Shown: piece after piece, positions 34,800-46,406 of the stretch
Layout of the letters: each line of letters starts with the position of its first letter
Numbering within the stretch: the first letter of the stretch is position 1
Origin: Taxawa tesnikishii (nom. ined.)
Taxonomy: Eukaryota; Ascomycota; Dothideomycetes; Dothideales
Direction of reading: 5' to 3'
DNA length: 64,000 nucleotides
Assembly (NCBI GenBank): GCA_030247885.1
Contig: JAPDRO010000019.1
Span: 496,001-560,000 of the forward strand
The notes under the pieces: generated by a model
Database searches by the model: none
What the model was told of the DNA's origin: nothing
What the model saw: the letters and a program-made list of their open reading frames with translations, nothing else
Translations under genes and position numbers: made by a program

Positions 34800-35708
34800 T
34801 CAAGCAGGAAGCTCTGCAACGATGGTCTCAGGAACCGGTCTCTCCTCCGCCATAGGAGTCTTCTTGATATCATCGTCAGCGTCAGCCTTCGAGTCGGATA
34901 CCAGCGCAGGTTTCTGTTCCGTAATCATCAAGTTTTCAAGTGAAACAACCTGCTGGCTGTTCAACTCAATCGGATCTCTCTCAGCCGGCATCTCAGTGGG
35001 CGTGACCGGCATCACGACACTCTCCGAGCCGTCCGGCAAGCCTTCAGGGGCCTTACCGCCCTTGCTCAACGGCACAATAACAAGGCAGCACTTCTGCTTC
35101 ATCCTCTCCTCCTGTGACTTTTTGGGAAACGCTTTCCTGATAAGGATCCTCGGATGATCGACATCCCCATTGCCGAGCTCGAGATACATGAACAGGCCGT
35201 GCCTCCTGAGACACTGCTCGTTCCAGCTGCGGAGCGTCTCGCCGAGTCCCGTAGCGGAAAAATTGCTGAGGTTCTCGCGGAGCCGTTTCTGCTGCCGCTG
35301 CATGTTCATCTTGCGGCCGGCGTAGATGGCGAAGCCGATCAGACTGGTCATTGCGACGCCTGAGGCTGCTGCCCACGTGATGGCGTGGTCGCTGAGCGTG
35401 GGCTGCGCAGCCCTGACGATGGCATTGCTCATGGCGTACCATTCTTCTGGCAGGATTCCCACCTCGAACAGTGATTGCTGGTACGGGAAGCCGGAAGTGA
35501 TGTTGCTGGTGTAGGTGTGGATTCGGAGCGGGAAGCACTTGTCGTCGAGGGCGGACATTTGTGAGCTGGAGCTGACTGGTGGCGTTAAGGCAAACTCTGA
35601 ACGTCGAACATCCGCTGGGCTGTTAGTCTGCTCGTTGTACGCTGGTGGAGTTGTTAGAGTAGTGGGGGATGCGTCCCCGGACTCCTCGTTTCTCCTGCGA
35701 AGTGACAT
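34800..35708 (-). CDS. Conserved-looking single-pass membrane protein, unrecognised
   Basis: One 302-codon exon from ATG 35708 (MSLRRRNEESGDASPT) to TAG 34800. The N-terminal 70 residues are disordered. Then comes a folded-looking stretch (CFPLRIHTYTSNITSG, LFEVGILPEEWYAMSNAIV), a hydrophobic segment near residues 115-140 (WAAASGVAMTSLIGFAIYAG) and a basic stop-transfer (RKMNMQRQQKRLR). A soluble domain follows (LRSWNEQCLRRHGLFMYLEL, RILIRKAFPKKSQEE, KQKCCLVIVPLSKGG). The acidic tail is variable. No catalytic motif was found. The frame also stays open upstream to 35945, so an earlier start is possible. I cannot assign a family. Confidence 0.6.
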   Translation of the reverse strand: MSLRRRNEESGDASPTTLTTPPAYNEQTNSPADVRRSEFALTPPVSSSSQMSALDDKCFPLRIHTYTSNITSGFPYQQSLFEVGILPEEWYAMSNAIVRAAQPTLSDHAITWAAASGVAMTSLIGFAIYAGRKMNMQRQQKRLRENLSNFSATGLGETLRSWNEQCLRRHGLFMYLELGNGDVDHPRILIRKAFPKKSQEERMKQKCCLVIVPLSKGGKAPEGLPDGSESVVMPVTPTEMPAERDPIELNSQQVVSLENLMITEQKPALVSDSKADADDDIKKTPMAEERPVPETIVAELPA

Positions 35709-36152
35709 GGACGATACGATGGCTGCTTCTACGAGTTGATCAGGTAGCGTATAGACGTCGGAGTTTCCGGTTTGCGGCCAGAGAGGACGACGAGCAATCG
35801 TCGGTTCTCCAAGGGATATAAAGATGCGACAATGTGGCAGTGCGGCCGCAAGGTGATCTGCAGTGTATATCAAGTGGGGTCGAAGGATGCGCACTACTTT
35901 GATGCACTCACATTTCCGGCAAGGCGCCGTGACGTGATCTACCAATCGTTACTCACGCCCAGTTATATGTGTTGGCTCTTATGGGCTTATACAAGCTTTG
36001 CACAAGCCGATGCGATACTTGAGTACTGAAGCGGCTAAGTGATTGCGTTTCGCAAAGTTATCCGTATCGGGAACAATCGTCACCGGTATGCGCAGATGCT
36101 CCCACCCACTTGTTCTTTCATAAATACATTTGTACGTGGCCATACGGTCCCA
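35709..36152. other. Intergenic region
   Basis: 444 bp between two minus-strand genes: the 3' flank of the KH/flavin gene and the 5' flank of the membrane protein. Nothing notable. Confidence 0.4.
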
Positions 36153-38795
36153 TTACACAGCAACTCCAGCGACATCATCATCATCTTCGTCCCACGCCTG
36201 ACCGCCCTGGTATCCCTCATCGGCCCTCTCCGGCACCGGCAACCCCATCAACCTAGCCATCTCCTCTTTGCTGATCTGCCCATCCCTCATAGCGTTTTGG
36301 AGCTCCAGCAACAGCGTCCTCAAGCGTATCAGTTCCGGATCCTCATGCTGATCCGTGGCAGCCGCTGCACGAATCTTCTCCATACCCTCTGACGTAAGGG
36401 AGTATGCAGCGAGTTCTTTCTTTTTCAGACGCAGACGGTAGGGGATGCGGGAAAGCTCGTTCGTGCTGAGGAATTCGGAGACCGGTGTCTGGAAGACTGA
36501 GGGGTCAACGGGAGGCGCAACATGCGCGGCGGTCTCGGTATCAGCAAGGTCGGTGTTGCGAGATGCAAAGTTAGGGGAGGATGTGTTGTCGGCAGCGGCA
36601 GGTGGAAAGAAAGAGCGCGAGTCGGTCGAGTATTCCCTGCGCTGTCCTGATGACGCTCCCCTCGACGCCTTACGCGGCCGCTTCGTCGTCTGCTGCTTCA
36701 GCCGCTCGACTTTGTTTTCTCCTGTCTCATGGATGGATACACCGGCAGATGTAGTTGAAGGGTGTGAGTCGTCAGCGTCGTCAGCTTCTTCCCATCGGTC
36801 CATCAAGGCCATGATGTTTTTCTCACTCGTAGAACCGGAGTCGTTTTCCTCATGCATGGTTGTTGTATCAGGACGGTATGATGGGCTGAGGTCTGTATTT
36901 GCTGCATCACTCGTCGCAGTGTCTTCACCAGTAGCAGAAGGTTCAAGGGATTGTTCCTGTCTGCGAACGGCGTTTGTGTCCTCGCTTGCATCGTCCGTGG
37001 GTTCGGTCTCCGCACGATATGAAGAGCTGAGGTCTGTATTGGCTGTGTCGCTTACCGTGACGTCTTCTTTAGTGGAGGATGGATTGTCTGTACTGCGAGT
37101 ACCCTCTGTGCGATTGGCCGGCTTCTCTTCTCGCTCAACGGCAGGCTTGGTGTCAGAGGTCCCAAGCTCAATCGCTGCTCCGCTAGTAAGATACTGTTTC
37201 TGGGCGTAAGAAAGCCCAACAGCATCCGTGAATCCCTCATATCTGTTTGGGAAATCTATGTGTACAATTTCTGCGACCAGGATAGCATGGTCGCCCACAT
37301 CGATACGCTTCTCCGGCAGCAGCCGACAACTCAAAACAGCGACAACTCCTGGACTGAATATCTTCACCAGCCTCCTTCTCCTGCTATATGCGATTGTCAA
37401 CTCAGGAAGGTTCGCAAGGTCGTAAAATGGCTGCCATGGTTGCTCGTAGTATCTAGTGAAAGCATTTGCGATTGCCGCGCCATGCGGATCCGCTGCCAAA
37501 ACGTGAGCGCAGAATGTCTCACCATCCTCTATAGCAGATAGCGTCCGGCTGGGCTTTTGACGTTGAAAGAGACCACGGGAAAGGGTTCTAAACAGACGGG
37601 GCCGAATGACGACACAGTCATGCCTCGCATCCTCTCTTTCAAAGATGATGACCGAGGGTGCGGTATCATATCAAAATCTCGTTCCTTTCCCCTTTCTCGC
37701 TTCTGCGATGAGGTTATCACGGATACAGGATGCGGCATGGTACGCATAACATTTTTGAAATCCTTCATCAGCAATCTTTGTTTTTCAGCCGATCTTTCAG
37801 TCGCCATCTTTGACCCAATTTCATCCTCCCCGGCGGTTGAGAATTCAAGCTGAGAGAGGTTTCGAACTCTGGGTTCCCTGCTGTGAGGTCATCGATGGTG
37901 CGTTGGAAGTCGGAGTCCTTGATTTGTGTCGATGATACACTTTCGCCGTGAAGATCTTTCACCTTTAAAGCGTCCGTAACGACTCTCACAACCTTGTCAA
38001 TGAGTTCCTTGGCCCGCTTGACTGCCGGAGGTTGTCCTCGTATCCGAATCTGAGTTTTGTTGGCATCTCCCTCCTGGTTAGACACATCGATAGAATCAGC
38101 ACGGGAAGTTTTCCTGATTTGAACAAGGTTCTCATCGTCCACTCCCCGAATGTAGGAGATAATCTCGGTGGGAACGAGACATGCGTCTGTGGCGGTTCCA
38201 TGCGGGTTTATGAATGTTTTCCGGATGAGGAATTTCCGCTCAGCATTTTCCTCTCTGGCGTCCTTGACGGCCTCTTCGTTCAGATCATCCTTGACTCCTT
38301 CTGTGGCAGCATCTAATCCTGTCTGCCTTTCATCCGAAGCAAACTCCTCGATTTTTTCTCGGTTGAGTATGAGTCCATGAGCAGTAGAGCGTTCTTCTGG
38401 TGTGCCCCACAGGAATATACGACAACCCTTATGTTGTCCTTTTGCTCTAACAGAGGTTCGGCAAATATATTACAACCGGTCTCTTCTTTGATGCGGGCAA
38501 GTACTTTATGCCCGTTCTGTTTCAGTCGCTCTACGAGTCTGTAAGAGACTCTGATTGTCTCGGTCGTGCGGAGCTGCGTATCGCTCTCCGTCGCATAGCT
38601 CCTGACGCTTTCGCGTAATCGCCGGTGTAGTCGCGGATGATCATGAGTGCATCGGGCATGGTGCTGACAGCACATGAAGGAACGTGCTTGCTGCAGTCCA
38701 GCCCTGGGAGTCGTATGTCTATTCCATGTGTAGAAGGCACCGAAGAAGCGTGCTGCTCCACTATGAAGCCCGGATGATGAAGGCCGAGAGGCCAT
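36153..38795 (-). CDS. Mitochondrial-type protein joining KH RNA-binding and flavin-reductase-like domains
   Basis: Read as one gene of about 881 codons without introns. The N-terminus is Arg/Ser-rich and suits mitochondrial import (MASRPSSSGLHSGAARFF). A KH-like segment (YRLVERLKQNGHKVLARIKE) and a second one (LVPTEIISYIRG, then RIRGQPPAVKRAKELIDKVV) follow. From about 37800 comes an FMN-binding split barrel of the flavin-reductase-like family (KDFKNVMRTMPHPVSVITS, RGMTVSSFGPVCLEPFPVVS, FCAHVLAADPHGAAIANAFT). A long Ser/Thr-rich linker precedes a conserved tail (SRIPYRLRLKKKELAAYSLT). Three breaks, each one base short (near 38375, CCCC 37827-37830, TTTT 37555-37558), separate the parts. If the middle break were a true stop, these would be two adjacent genes. 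Confidence 0.7.
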
Positions 38796-39007
38796 GTCGA
38801 GATGGTAAGAGCCTTATATGTACAATGACATGTTGCGCACGAGCAGCAGTGATGAGGCATGGCTAAGGAGTAATTTAGGTTGTAGAATGGAGTGAAGTCA
38901 AGCTCATGCATGCCAGTCTTGGCATCCATCTCAAACTCCGCAATCACCTCCGTCTCAATTCTATACCACAATCGCTTCCATCTCTCCTCCACCATTTCTC
39001 CCCCACA
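38796..39007. promoter_or_regulatory. Compact divergent promoter (KH/flavin protein and bL31m)
   Basis: Only 212 bp between the outward-facing ATGs of two probable mitochondrial protein genes. Contains an ACAATGACATGTTGCGCACG stretch but no motif I can assign. Confidence 0.5.
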
Positions 39008-39654
39008 ATGTTCGCTCAATCCACCCGCACTACCCCTCCTTCATACAAGCGCTCTCGCGCACCCAAGTCCGCCATGCATCCCTCCTCCGACGCCCGAAAA
39101 GACCCTACACTTTCACGCAATTGATCACGCTCTCGGACGGCAGCACCTTCGTCCACCGTACCACATCCCCGCAACCCGTCTACCGCAGCACAAAAGATGT
39201 GCGCAACAGTCCTCTCTGGAACCCTAGCAGCCAGAAGCTTATGAATATCGAAGAGGATGAGGCGGGTCGGTTGAAGAGGTTTCGCGGCAGGTTCGGAAGA
39301 GGTTGGGATGCTGAGGCTGTGACGGGATCTGAGGAGGTGAGACTACGAGCCTATCCTTGGTTACTGGGTGGTCTGTCTGCGGGTCGAGATCAGGGTGTTT
39401 GTGCGCAGGCAAGAGGAGGATTTGTTTGGAAAGGGCAGCACAGAAGATGAGGTGTCACGTCGGTATTGGATGCATGGCTAACGAGACAACGACAGGCAAG
39501 AGACGGCGAAGAAGGCCTCGATGACTCCGAAGCAGAAGAGTCTCTACTGGACCTCATCGCGAACTACGGGCAGGAAGCGGACGCTCAAGGCGAGGCTGCC
39601 GGCAAGGCGGAAGGGAAGAAGAGGGCGGGCAATCGGACAGGTGGTGAAAAGTGA
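39008..39654 (+). CDS. MRPL36: Mitochondrial large-subunit ribosomal protein bL31m (YmL36-like)
   Basis: Exons 39008-39336 and 39496-39654; intron of 159 nt. The core YTFTQLITLSDGSTFVHRTT, VYRSTKDVRNSPLWNPSS and EEDEAGRLKRFRGRFGRGWD is the fungal bL31m signature. The ATG-proximal frame runs into a stop at 39121-39123. The frame one base to the left gives a convincing import presequence (SFIQALSRTQVRHASLLRRP) leading straight into the core. One missing base, perhaps in the C4 run near 39033, makes 162 codons. The C-terminal exon is acidic (EEGLDDSEAEESLLDLIANY). Divergent from the KH/flavin gene, 212 bp away. Confidence 0.82.
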
Positions 39655-40546
39655 AGACTTGTTGAACCAGAAATAGAAACGGTCTGGGCAGCTGCGTGGC
39701 CTGCGCATTTCTGTAAAATATGTGTAAGAAGAAGGAGGAACAGGTCGATGCATTTGCAATGAGCATAGAGCATGGCGTTTGGGTGAAAAGAGGGCTATAC
39801 GCCATTGGGGGCGCAGATATGGATCTCTTGGTTTGTGTAAGGTGGCTATTCTGGCACGATGACGCGAATTCTGCCTTTATCCATGCATTTTGCAAGCCTC
39901 TTGACCAAGTCCTTCAGGTTCCCTTACAGATGATTGGTAGAAGTAGACGGGACTTGTTCTCTACTGCGTCACTCTAGCATGTTCTCTCCTGCATGACTCG
40001 GAAAGGACCGCAGTGCCATCCCTTTCGACGACTAGCATAAAGCCAACACTGCCAACGGGGCGCTGGTGTGCGGAAGTTTTCCCTAAAAGCAAGTACTGCT
40101 GCGTGTTGTTGCATGTAAGAAGTTGACATAGCGGAGGAAGATGCATGTGGATAGGTGGGGTGTTCAAGAGCGCTCATGCCTTAGGTAGTTATGCAAGACC
40201 ACAGTGAAGAGGTGCAGTAAGAATTGTAGTGAGCGGGGTTCGACTGAAGGGTTGCATGGAGCATGTGGTGCAGTAACTGATGTATTTCCTGTTCGATAGT
40301 TAAAAGAAAGATCAACGCGAAAAACACCACGCAAAACCAATAGCCGACAAACAATCATTTGACCCTAACAAGGATACGAAGTAAAGAACGTGGTATTCTT
40401 CAAAGCCTGCAGGAACCCATGCTTTTTAAGAATATACAAGTCAAACGGCGTATCACCCACTTCTATCGTCTATCTCAAACCAGTTCAATATTCCCAACAT
40501 CCTCTTGTGCCATGAGCAGCCTGCCTCGCCGCTGACAGTCACCTCT
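39655..40546. other. Intergenic region between converging genes
   Basis: About 0.9 kb with 3' flanks of bL31m (+) and DSD1 (-). No supported gene or repeat. Confidence 0.45.
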
Positions 40547-42061
40547 CTACCATCCACGCCACCTCACCCAAACATCCACAACAGTCTCTGGATCCTTAGT
40601 ATCGCTATCCACAACGAGGTACCATCCAAACGACGGTCCCGCCATGCAGGCGTGGTTCGGCCATACGAGCAACTTCTCCCCGATCTCTAGCTCGCGCCTG
40701 TCCTCCTGCGGTCCCTCCCACGTCAGCATACCGTGCTCCTGGCTGATACGTCCAACAATCCAACCCGTCTTGCTGGCTTCCGGGTCGTAGACTGGCGCCT
40801 TCGACGCCCGACCCTCGCTGCTCCACGATGTCACGACACCCCAACCAGGATACGATTTACAGGGCTCGCGGCCGAGAACGATGGAGCCTGCGCCTACGAG
40901 AGCTTCTGGCTTCTCACGTTCATTGTAAACGCTCGCGACTTCGACCATGATGCGGAGAGCCAGGTTTTTCGTCGACAGGAGCGGCGTCTCCGCCGTTCCC
41001 TGCGGGCGAGCACGGGTGGCGAGTTGCTGCATATCCAGCACTGGGTACACGCCAGCGTGAATCTCGAGGTCGAATTCCTGCTTCGTTTGATCGATGAATG
41101 CGCGGTAAGTCTCCACATCGTAGGTTTCAGTGCCGCCGTGAAGCAGGTTTTGGAGCGCGGTCGCTGTGGGTGTGGCGCCGATTGAGATGGTAAACTTGCC
41201 TGAAACGGATGGGGAGGCTTGAATCAATCGTCTGGCACCGGTTGAGACTTCTCCGATCTCCTTCTGCAAGAACTGCAAAGCTTCGGAAGGACTGCTGGAG
41301 CTGTAGCTGTGCCCCATGTGCGCGTATGCGCCCGCCAGACGTACTTTGGACTGGGCGGCGATGGCCTTGGCTAGCGCATCCAAGGTTCGTGATTCTGGGG
41401 ACAGTCCGGCTCGGTGGTACCCGGCGTCGATCTTGACGAAAACCCAAACTGCGCCGGGCCAGGCGGCATCATCCAATTTGGACAAGTACTCGATGTGCGT
41501 TGGCTGGTCTACGAACAGACTGATAGTCCCTTCGCCGAGCACGCGTGCCACTGCCGCCAAACGGGGAATATGCGATGGAGCGACTGGCAAGCCGTAGAGG
41601 ACCTTGAGTGTGATCAGCCATCCTCAACTGCAGGCATTGAGTGTAAGAAACCACCTACATTGACACTTCTGCCCTTGCTTTGGCACTCGAGTAGATATGG
41701 GACCAAATGCTCGACTTCCGACACGGTCGAGGCGACCACTTTCACTGCCTTGGTCTCCTCGCCCATTTGCAACCTCGTCAGCTGGGTCGTCTATACAAGT
41801 TTGTTAGTTTGACCTAACGATAAGCTTTCAACCTGGACATCTTCTCACTTTGTGCGTCTTGACATGTGCACGGAATCCAAGGCCCAGCGTCTTAGCCGTT
41901 TCCAGCATCAGTTTGCAGTTCCGCCGGATCACCGCTACGTCGAGGATAGCTGCAGGCGCCTGGACATCTCTGACGTTCTTACCGAGGTAGTGTAGCTTCA
42001 ATGCGGTTTCCGAGGGCGCTGGATAGAGAGATGGAGCTGAAGGAGGCGCGACAATCGACAT
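40547..42061 (-). CDS. DSD1: D-serine dehydratase (PLP- and zinc-dependent, alanine-racemase fold)
   Basis: Converts D-serine to pyruvate and ammonia in the cytosol. Exons (minus): 42061-41849, 41790-41659, 41602-40547; 1,401 nt, or 466 aa, frame intact. The PLP-barrel N-terminus holds the Schiff-base lysine in FRAHVKTHK at the end of exon 1. Further barrel strands include VWVFVKIDAGYHRAGL, LAGAYAHMGHSYSSS and SIGATPTATAL. The C-terminal beta domain carries GWGVVTSWSSEGRASKAP and the zinc ligands in WPNHACMAG. D-threonine aldolase is the nearest alternative, but the HAC site and length favour D-serine dehydratase. Divergent from YVC1. Confidence 0.9.
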
Positions 42062-42837
42062 GTTGAGGTAGTGTAAGAATTTACTGGTGAACAACAATTG
42101 AGAGCAAAGGACGGTTTAGTATATCAGCTGGAATATTGCGGTATACAAAGCCTAGTTTCGGTGGTCCAGTGGTAGTTGCTTGCCCACCTTGACTTGTCGA
42201 ATTGTACACGGAGCCAAGGATTGCTTATGACTCAACTTTCAGGTGGGATCAGGCTTGCATCGTCGTCGTGGTCGAAAAGCCTTAATAAGTGATTGCTATT
42301 ATCCCTACATAACCTCGATCAGGTCGTCGGCGTTGCAGACATCTTGCCGGCCTCGGCGGCACTTGCTCCTTCGCCGGAACGATGCACCACAGTGATAGAA
42401 TGACCACGGAAGGACACACAACAGGACTTGGGTTGATGGAGCTCGCTTGTTTTAGATGTCCCGTTGACGACCTCTTCTCATACTATCGTTTTGTACGTTG
42501 AGAATCGACTGTTCTTCGATAAACGGAGTAAGTGAAATGTAAGAGACTGACTTAATGTCATTCCCAGTATTTTTGATAGCATCGATTTTGCGGCAAGCGC
42601 AGAGAAGCCATTGGTTGTCTGTAAAGTACAATGCCCTGTACAATCTCAGGAACCAGGAACGGAAACCCGAACCCCTCTTGCGTAGAGGTATCATCGCCTT
42701 TGCCACAGCCAAAAACAAAAACCTCCCACCTCCCACCTCCCACCTCCGCACAGCCAAGTCCTGCTTGTGATCCATTGCGTGATTTTATAGTACCAGCACG
42801 CTATGACCGTCTGCCTCAACGTCTCGCAGTAACAACA
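42062..42837. promoter_or_regulatory. Divergent upstream region of DSD1 and YVC1
   Basis: About 780 bp. Contains a GGTGGTCCAGTGGTAG motif near 42158 that resembles the 5' half of a glycine tRNA but lacks a matching 3' half. A CTCCCAC heptamer tract lies at 42719-42747 close to YVC1. No supported gene. Confidence 0.45.
42719..42747 (+). repeat. CTCCCAC heptamer tandem repeat
   Basis: About four units about 90 bp upstream of the YVC1 start; could affect its promoter spacing. Confidence 0.75.
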
Positions 42838-45429
42838 ATGGATGGGTTACCAGCAACCCCTCTTAGCTCTGACCTGAGTCCATCTGCTCCGCCACCACAC
42901 AATTCAACGACCGACACAAATGGCACGATTCGCATCCGCAATCAGAGTCGTGGAAGCAATGATTTCCCCACACCAGACTTCCCGCCTGTGGGTTCCTTTG
43001 ACCGTGGCAGCGAATACCGTGCCAACGGCTCCCACATCCGACTCGAGTCCTCGCCGACGCGGCCAGAACTGCCGGACCGCAAATCAAAGGCGTTCCAATC
43101 GAACCGGAGCCTGAGCGAAGCGTTGAGGCTTGCCCGCAGCCGCGAAGAACAGGAAATGCTGCTCGGCGACGAAGAACTGGCAGACGATGATGGATGTTAC
43201 CCACCGAGAAAAACGATGATCCCTGGACCCCGAATCCTCACGCAGGATTGCCCATCTATACGACTATTCACAGGATTCGTAGGCTGGTTATCGCGAGCAT
43301 CGGTAAGCGTGATATGACTGCCGTGTTGGTGCTTGAGGCAGTTTTTGGCGGCCGAAACGTAATGAATCATTTAGCTGACGGTCGCTGCAGATGATCCGTA
43401 TAGCTTAGAACAATTAAGGAGCCCTAGGATGAACGTTGCGGTTGTGAGGCCGCTGGTAGATCATCTGTATGATCCGGACGATGTGTCCATCGGTATGTAC
43501 GCACGTGGACCATTTACCGTCCCACTTGCTTCCCGCCCGTGGTCACAGGAGAGATTGGAACGACTAGGCTCCGAGTTCAGATATGCAATCAGACCGCTAA
43601 CATCGCCTTAGTGTACTGTCTTCTTGTTAATCGTGTCCAGTTTCTCCGCGAGCAATCATACCAAGCGCATCACCAAACGGTAAACGTAACCCGAGCTACG
43701 CTATGTGAATTACTTGCCAGCCGTGTTCTGCGGCGCTACGACGAAGACCATGAGGGCCGGCAAGGTCTGCTCATGCTCGCTAACGTGCTCGTTGCTGGAT
43801 TCGAACCCTTCCAAAACGCACCTCCCGAAGTCGCTAGAGAGAAGCGGCCGAAGCACTGGTCGTTTATTGCAGGCTACCGGGGTTCTCAACATGAGCGCTT
43901 GCTCACCGCACTCGAAGTAGCCATTGTTTCGGAATCCAAGAACTTCCTCAGTGCCAGTGCTTGCCAGAAAGTCGTGGATGCCGTTTACCGAGGCCGTATC
44001 ATCTACACACCTACTTCGTTCATCGACATTCTACCAGACCACTACAAGAATCGCAACATCTCTCTGTACGATCCGAGACGAGCGCCTCTGCTGAACCAGT
44101 ATCGTCTGATCGTACCTCGGACCCGGAATATAATCGAAGTCGTTCAATTCATCATACTTATCGCGCTCTACATCCTGACAATGATAAACAAGGCGCACAC
44201 CGTGGGACCATCACACTTGCAGTTCACTATCGCTGAGCTGACCTTCTGTGTCTATTCTATGGGCTGGTGCCTTGACGAATTTGCTTCGGTGTCGGAACAT
44301 GGCTGGACTGTGCACACGGAGAATCTATGGTCATTTCTGGATCTCGCCTTTCTGGCCATTTACTTCGCATATTTCGGAGTGCGCATGCGCGGTATTGCCA
44401 CCAACTCGGGAGTGAGTATCCATACTCTCTGTGTCCGGAACGCTGCTAACCAGCTTGCAGGTGCTTGGCAAACAGGCGCTAGACATCCTCTCTCTGGGCG
44501 CTCCTATTCTGTTACCACGGTTGGCATTTTGTCTGATGCCGGAAAACATGCTTTTCATATCACTTCGCGCCATGATGGCTGATTTCACCTTCCTCACTGT
44601 TCTCGCGGTATGGTGTTTTGGCGGGTTCTTGTTGGCCATGCGCTGGCTCAGCGAGACCCAGGACGGGTTCATTGAACATAGCGCTATCACGATTGCTAAG
44701 TGGATGCTCTGGATTTGGTTCGGCCTCGATGGTACAGGCGTGCAGAGGAGTGTCGAGGTGCACGAAGTGCTTGGACCAGTCCTCATGATCACGTTCACGT
44801 TCCTGGGAAACACCTTGTTCTTGACGATTCTCGTCTCCATGCTAAGCAACACCTATTCCATCCTTGCAACGAACGCCACGGCCGAGATTCAATTCCGCCG
44901 CGCTGTCCTGACCTTCGAAGGTGTCAAGTCCGATGCGCTCTTCGCCTACCGTCCACCCTTCAATGTCCTGGCTTTAGTTACACTACTCCCGCTCAAGTTC
45001 CTGGTCTCGGCGCGCTGGTTCCACAAAGTCAACGTGACCGCCATCCGGGTCCTCAACGCTCCGATCCTACTCCTCATCTCCTTGCACGAACGCCGCTTCC
45101 TGTGGAAACGGAACAAGTACACACAACCCCCACGCAAGCATAGCTGGCTCGCTTTCTGGGAGAGCCTGAACGCTCATGCTGATCTTCAGATGGTTTTTGA
45201 CGACGAGCCACCTCAAAGCGTTATGGACGAGATGGACGATGTGGATCAGATTCTGTCAAACGACATCTGGGGTGACGGTTACATTAACGCTCTCCGGAAG
45301 AGGAGGGGAGCAGACAGGTCAGCGAAGGCAGCGGTGTGTATCCTAACTTTAGGAGGAGGCGAGCAGAGAGTATGGCACCACCCGGACACGAGATTTGGTA
45401 GTCCTTGTCTAATGCTTGGCGAAGCTTGA
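42838..45429 (+). CDS. YVC1: Vacuolar TRP-type cation channel (Yvc1/TRPY1-like)
   Basis: Mechanosensitive channel that releases vacuolar calcium to the cytosol on osmotic upshock. Exons 42838-43302, 43391-43492, 43612-44411 and 44461-45429. The disordered N-terminus ends at DGCYPPRK. The conserved cytosolic region follows: IYTTIHRIRRLVIASI, RMNVAVVRPLVDHLYDPDDV, VYCLLVNRVQFLREQSYQAH. About six membrane segments run from IIEVVQFIILIALYILTM to LMITFTFLGNTLFLTILVSM, and the post-pore tail starts LSNTYSILATNATAEIQFRR. An acidic patch (MDEMDDVDQIL) in the tail resembles the calcium-sensing region of yeast Yvc1. A5 at 43209-43213 is one base short of the expected RKNDDPWTPNPHA; correcting it gives 778 aa. 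Confidence 0.9.
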
Positions 45430-45770
45430 CGTTCTGGAGGCCCTTACTGCGTTTCTGTACTGAACTAGTTCAAATGTTCCGTATGGTATTGTTCGGGCAC
45501 GGCTCACATTTACGCGTGTTGACGTGCAGATGACCTCTGCCCGGCTACTTCCACTGCTAACCTCGAATCCCTGTTCCCTGTTCCCTGTCCCTCTGCTGCC
45601 GTTGCTCGGCACGAGGATCTCCACACAAGGAGCTTTCCCCGACCTCCGAGCTTCAGCGACAGCTACCATCACCGGACATCGCGCTCGCACCTCACGACCC
45701 TCCCGTTCAGCAATTTAATCCTCTCCATACGGCCTACTGCCTCAAACGAATCCCATTGCATACTGTAAAG
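45430..45770. other. Short intergenic region
   Basis: 341 bp between two tandem plus-strand genes. CCTGTTCCCTGTTCCCTGTCC near 45570 is a small tandem repeat. Promoter of the downstream gene is expected here. Confidence 0.4.
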
Positions 45771-46406
45771 ATGTCCGCGCGAATTCCTTTGGCTGCCGCC
45801 GCGCGCAGCTTCTCCGTCCGCGTCCAGCCCTTCCAAGCACGCCGCAGCTTCCAGTCCAGCAGCAGATTACTAGAGACGGTCACTCCCGGTGCCATGCCGG
45901 TGCGGAAACCCGTTGGTGCTTTCAGGGAGGGTGAGCATTTCTTTCCCCGTCACTTCTCAATTGAGGTGGTATAGTCACGAGCCAAGAATGAGACTGGGAA
46001 CTGTGGTCCGGACAACTACGGAAGAGAAGGGGTCGTGGCAGATCTTGAACCGTTGATGGACAATTGAGCAAAGAGACACGGAAGGGGAGTCTTGGTCGGG
46101 TTGTGGTCATGGTATGAGGAGTACACAAGCCTTGCAGAATGCTGATACGTGCAATCGCGCAGAATGCTGGGATTCCTGCTTGGAGCCACGCTCGCCGGCA
46201 GCGGCCTTTACTACTACGTCATCGACGATTACAGGGTCTCGAATGAGTTGTTGACAGAAGATATCTACGTACGTGTGCCCTGCAGTCCAGGTTGAAAGGA
46301 AAACGAGCCGCAACTGACACATCGTCAATAGGCACTTCAAGCAGCGGTCGCGCGGATAGAAGGCTACGTCAAGGACCTTGAGGCTAAGGTTCCTAAGAGC
46401 CAGTAA
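45771..46406 (+). CDS. Small mitochondrial inner-membrane protein, conserved type, unnamed
   Basis: Exons 45771-45930, 46163-46268 and 46332-46406. The N-terminus is a strong import presequence (MSARIPLAAAARSFSVRVQP, then QARRSFQSSSRLL). One transmembrane segment starts MLGFLLGATLAGSGLYYYVI. A short coiled tail (ELLTEDIY, LQAAVARIEGYVKDLEAKV) follows. Exon phases disagree by one base at the first junction. A missing G in the GGG at 45924-45926 gives FRGGMLGFLLG and 113 codons. Proteins of this layout are widespread in ascomycetes, but I cannot give an established name or function. Confidence 0.65.

Noticed and set aside
42150-42215. Glycine tRNA-like start (GGTGGTCCAGTGGTAG)
   Set aside because: The A-box-like part is good, but the anticodon arm does not pair, the B box is poor (TGTCGAATTG) and the acceptor ends do not match. 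At most a tRNA-derived relic.
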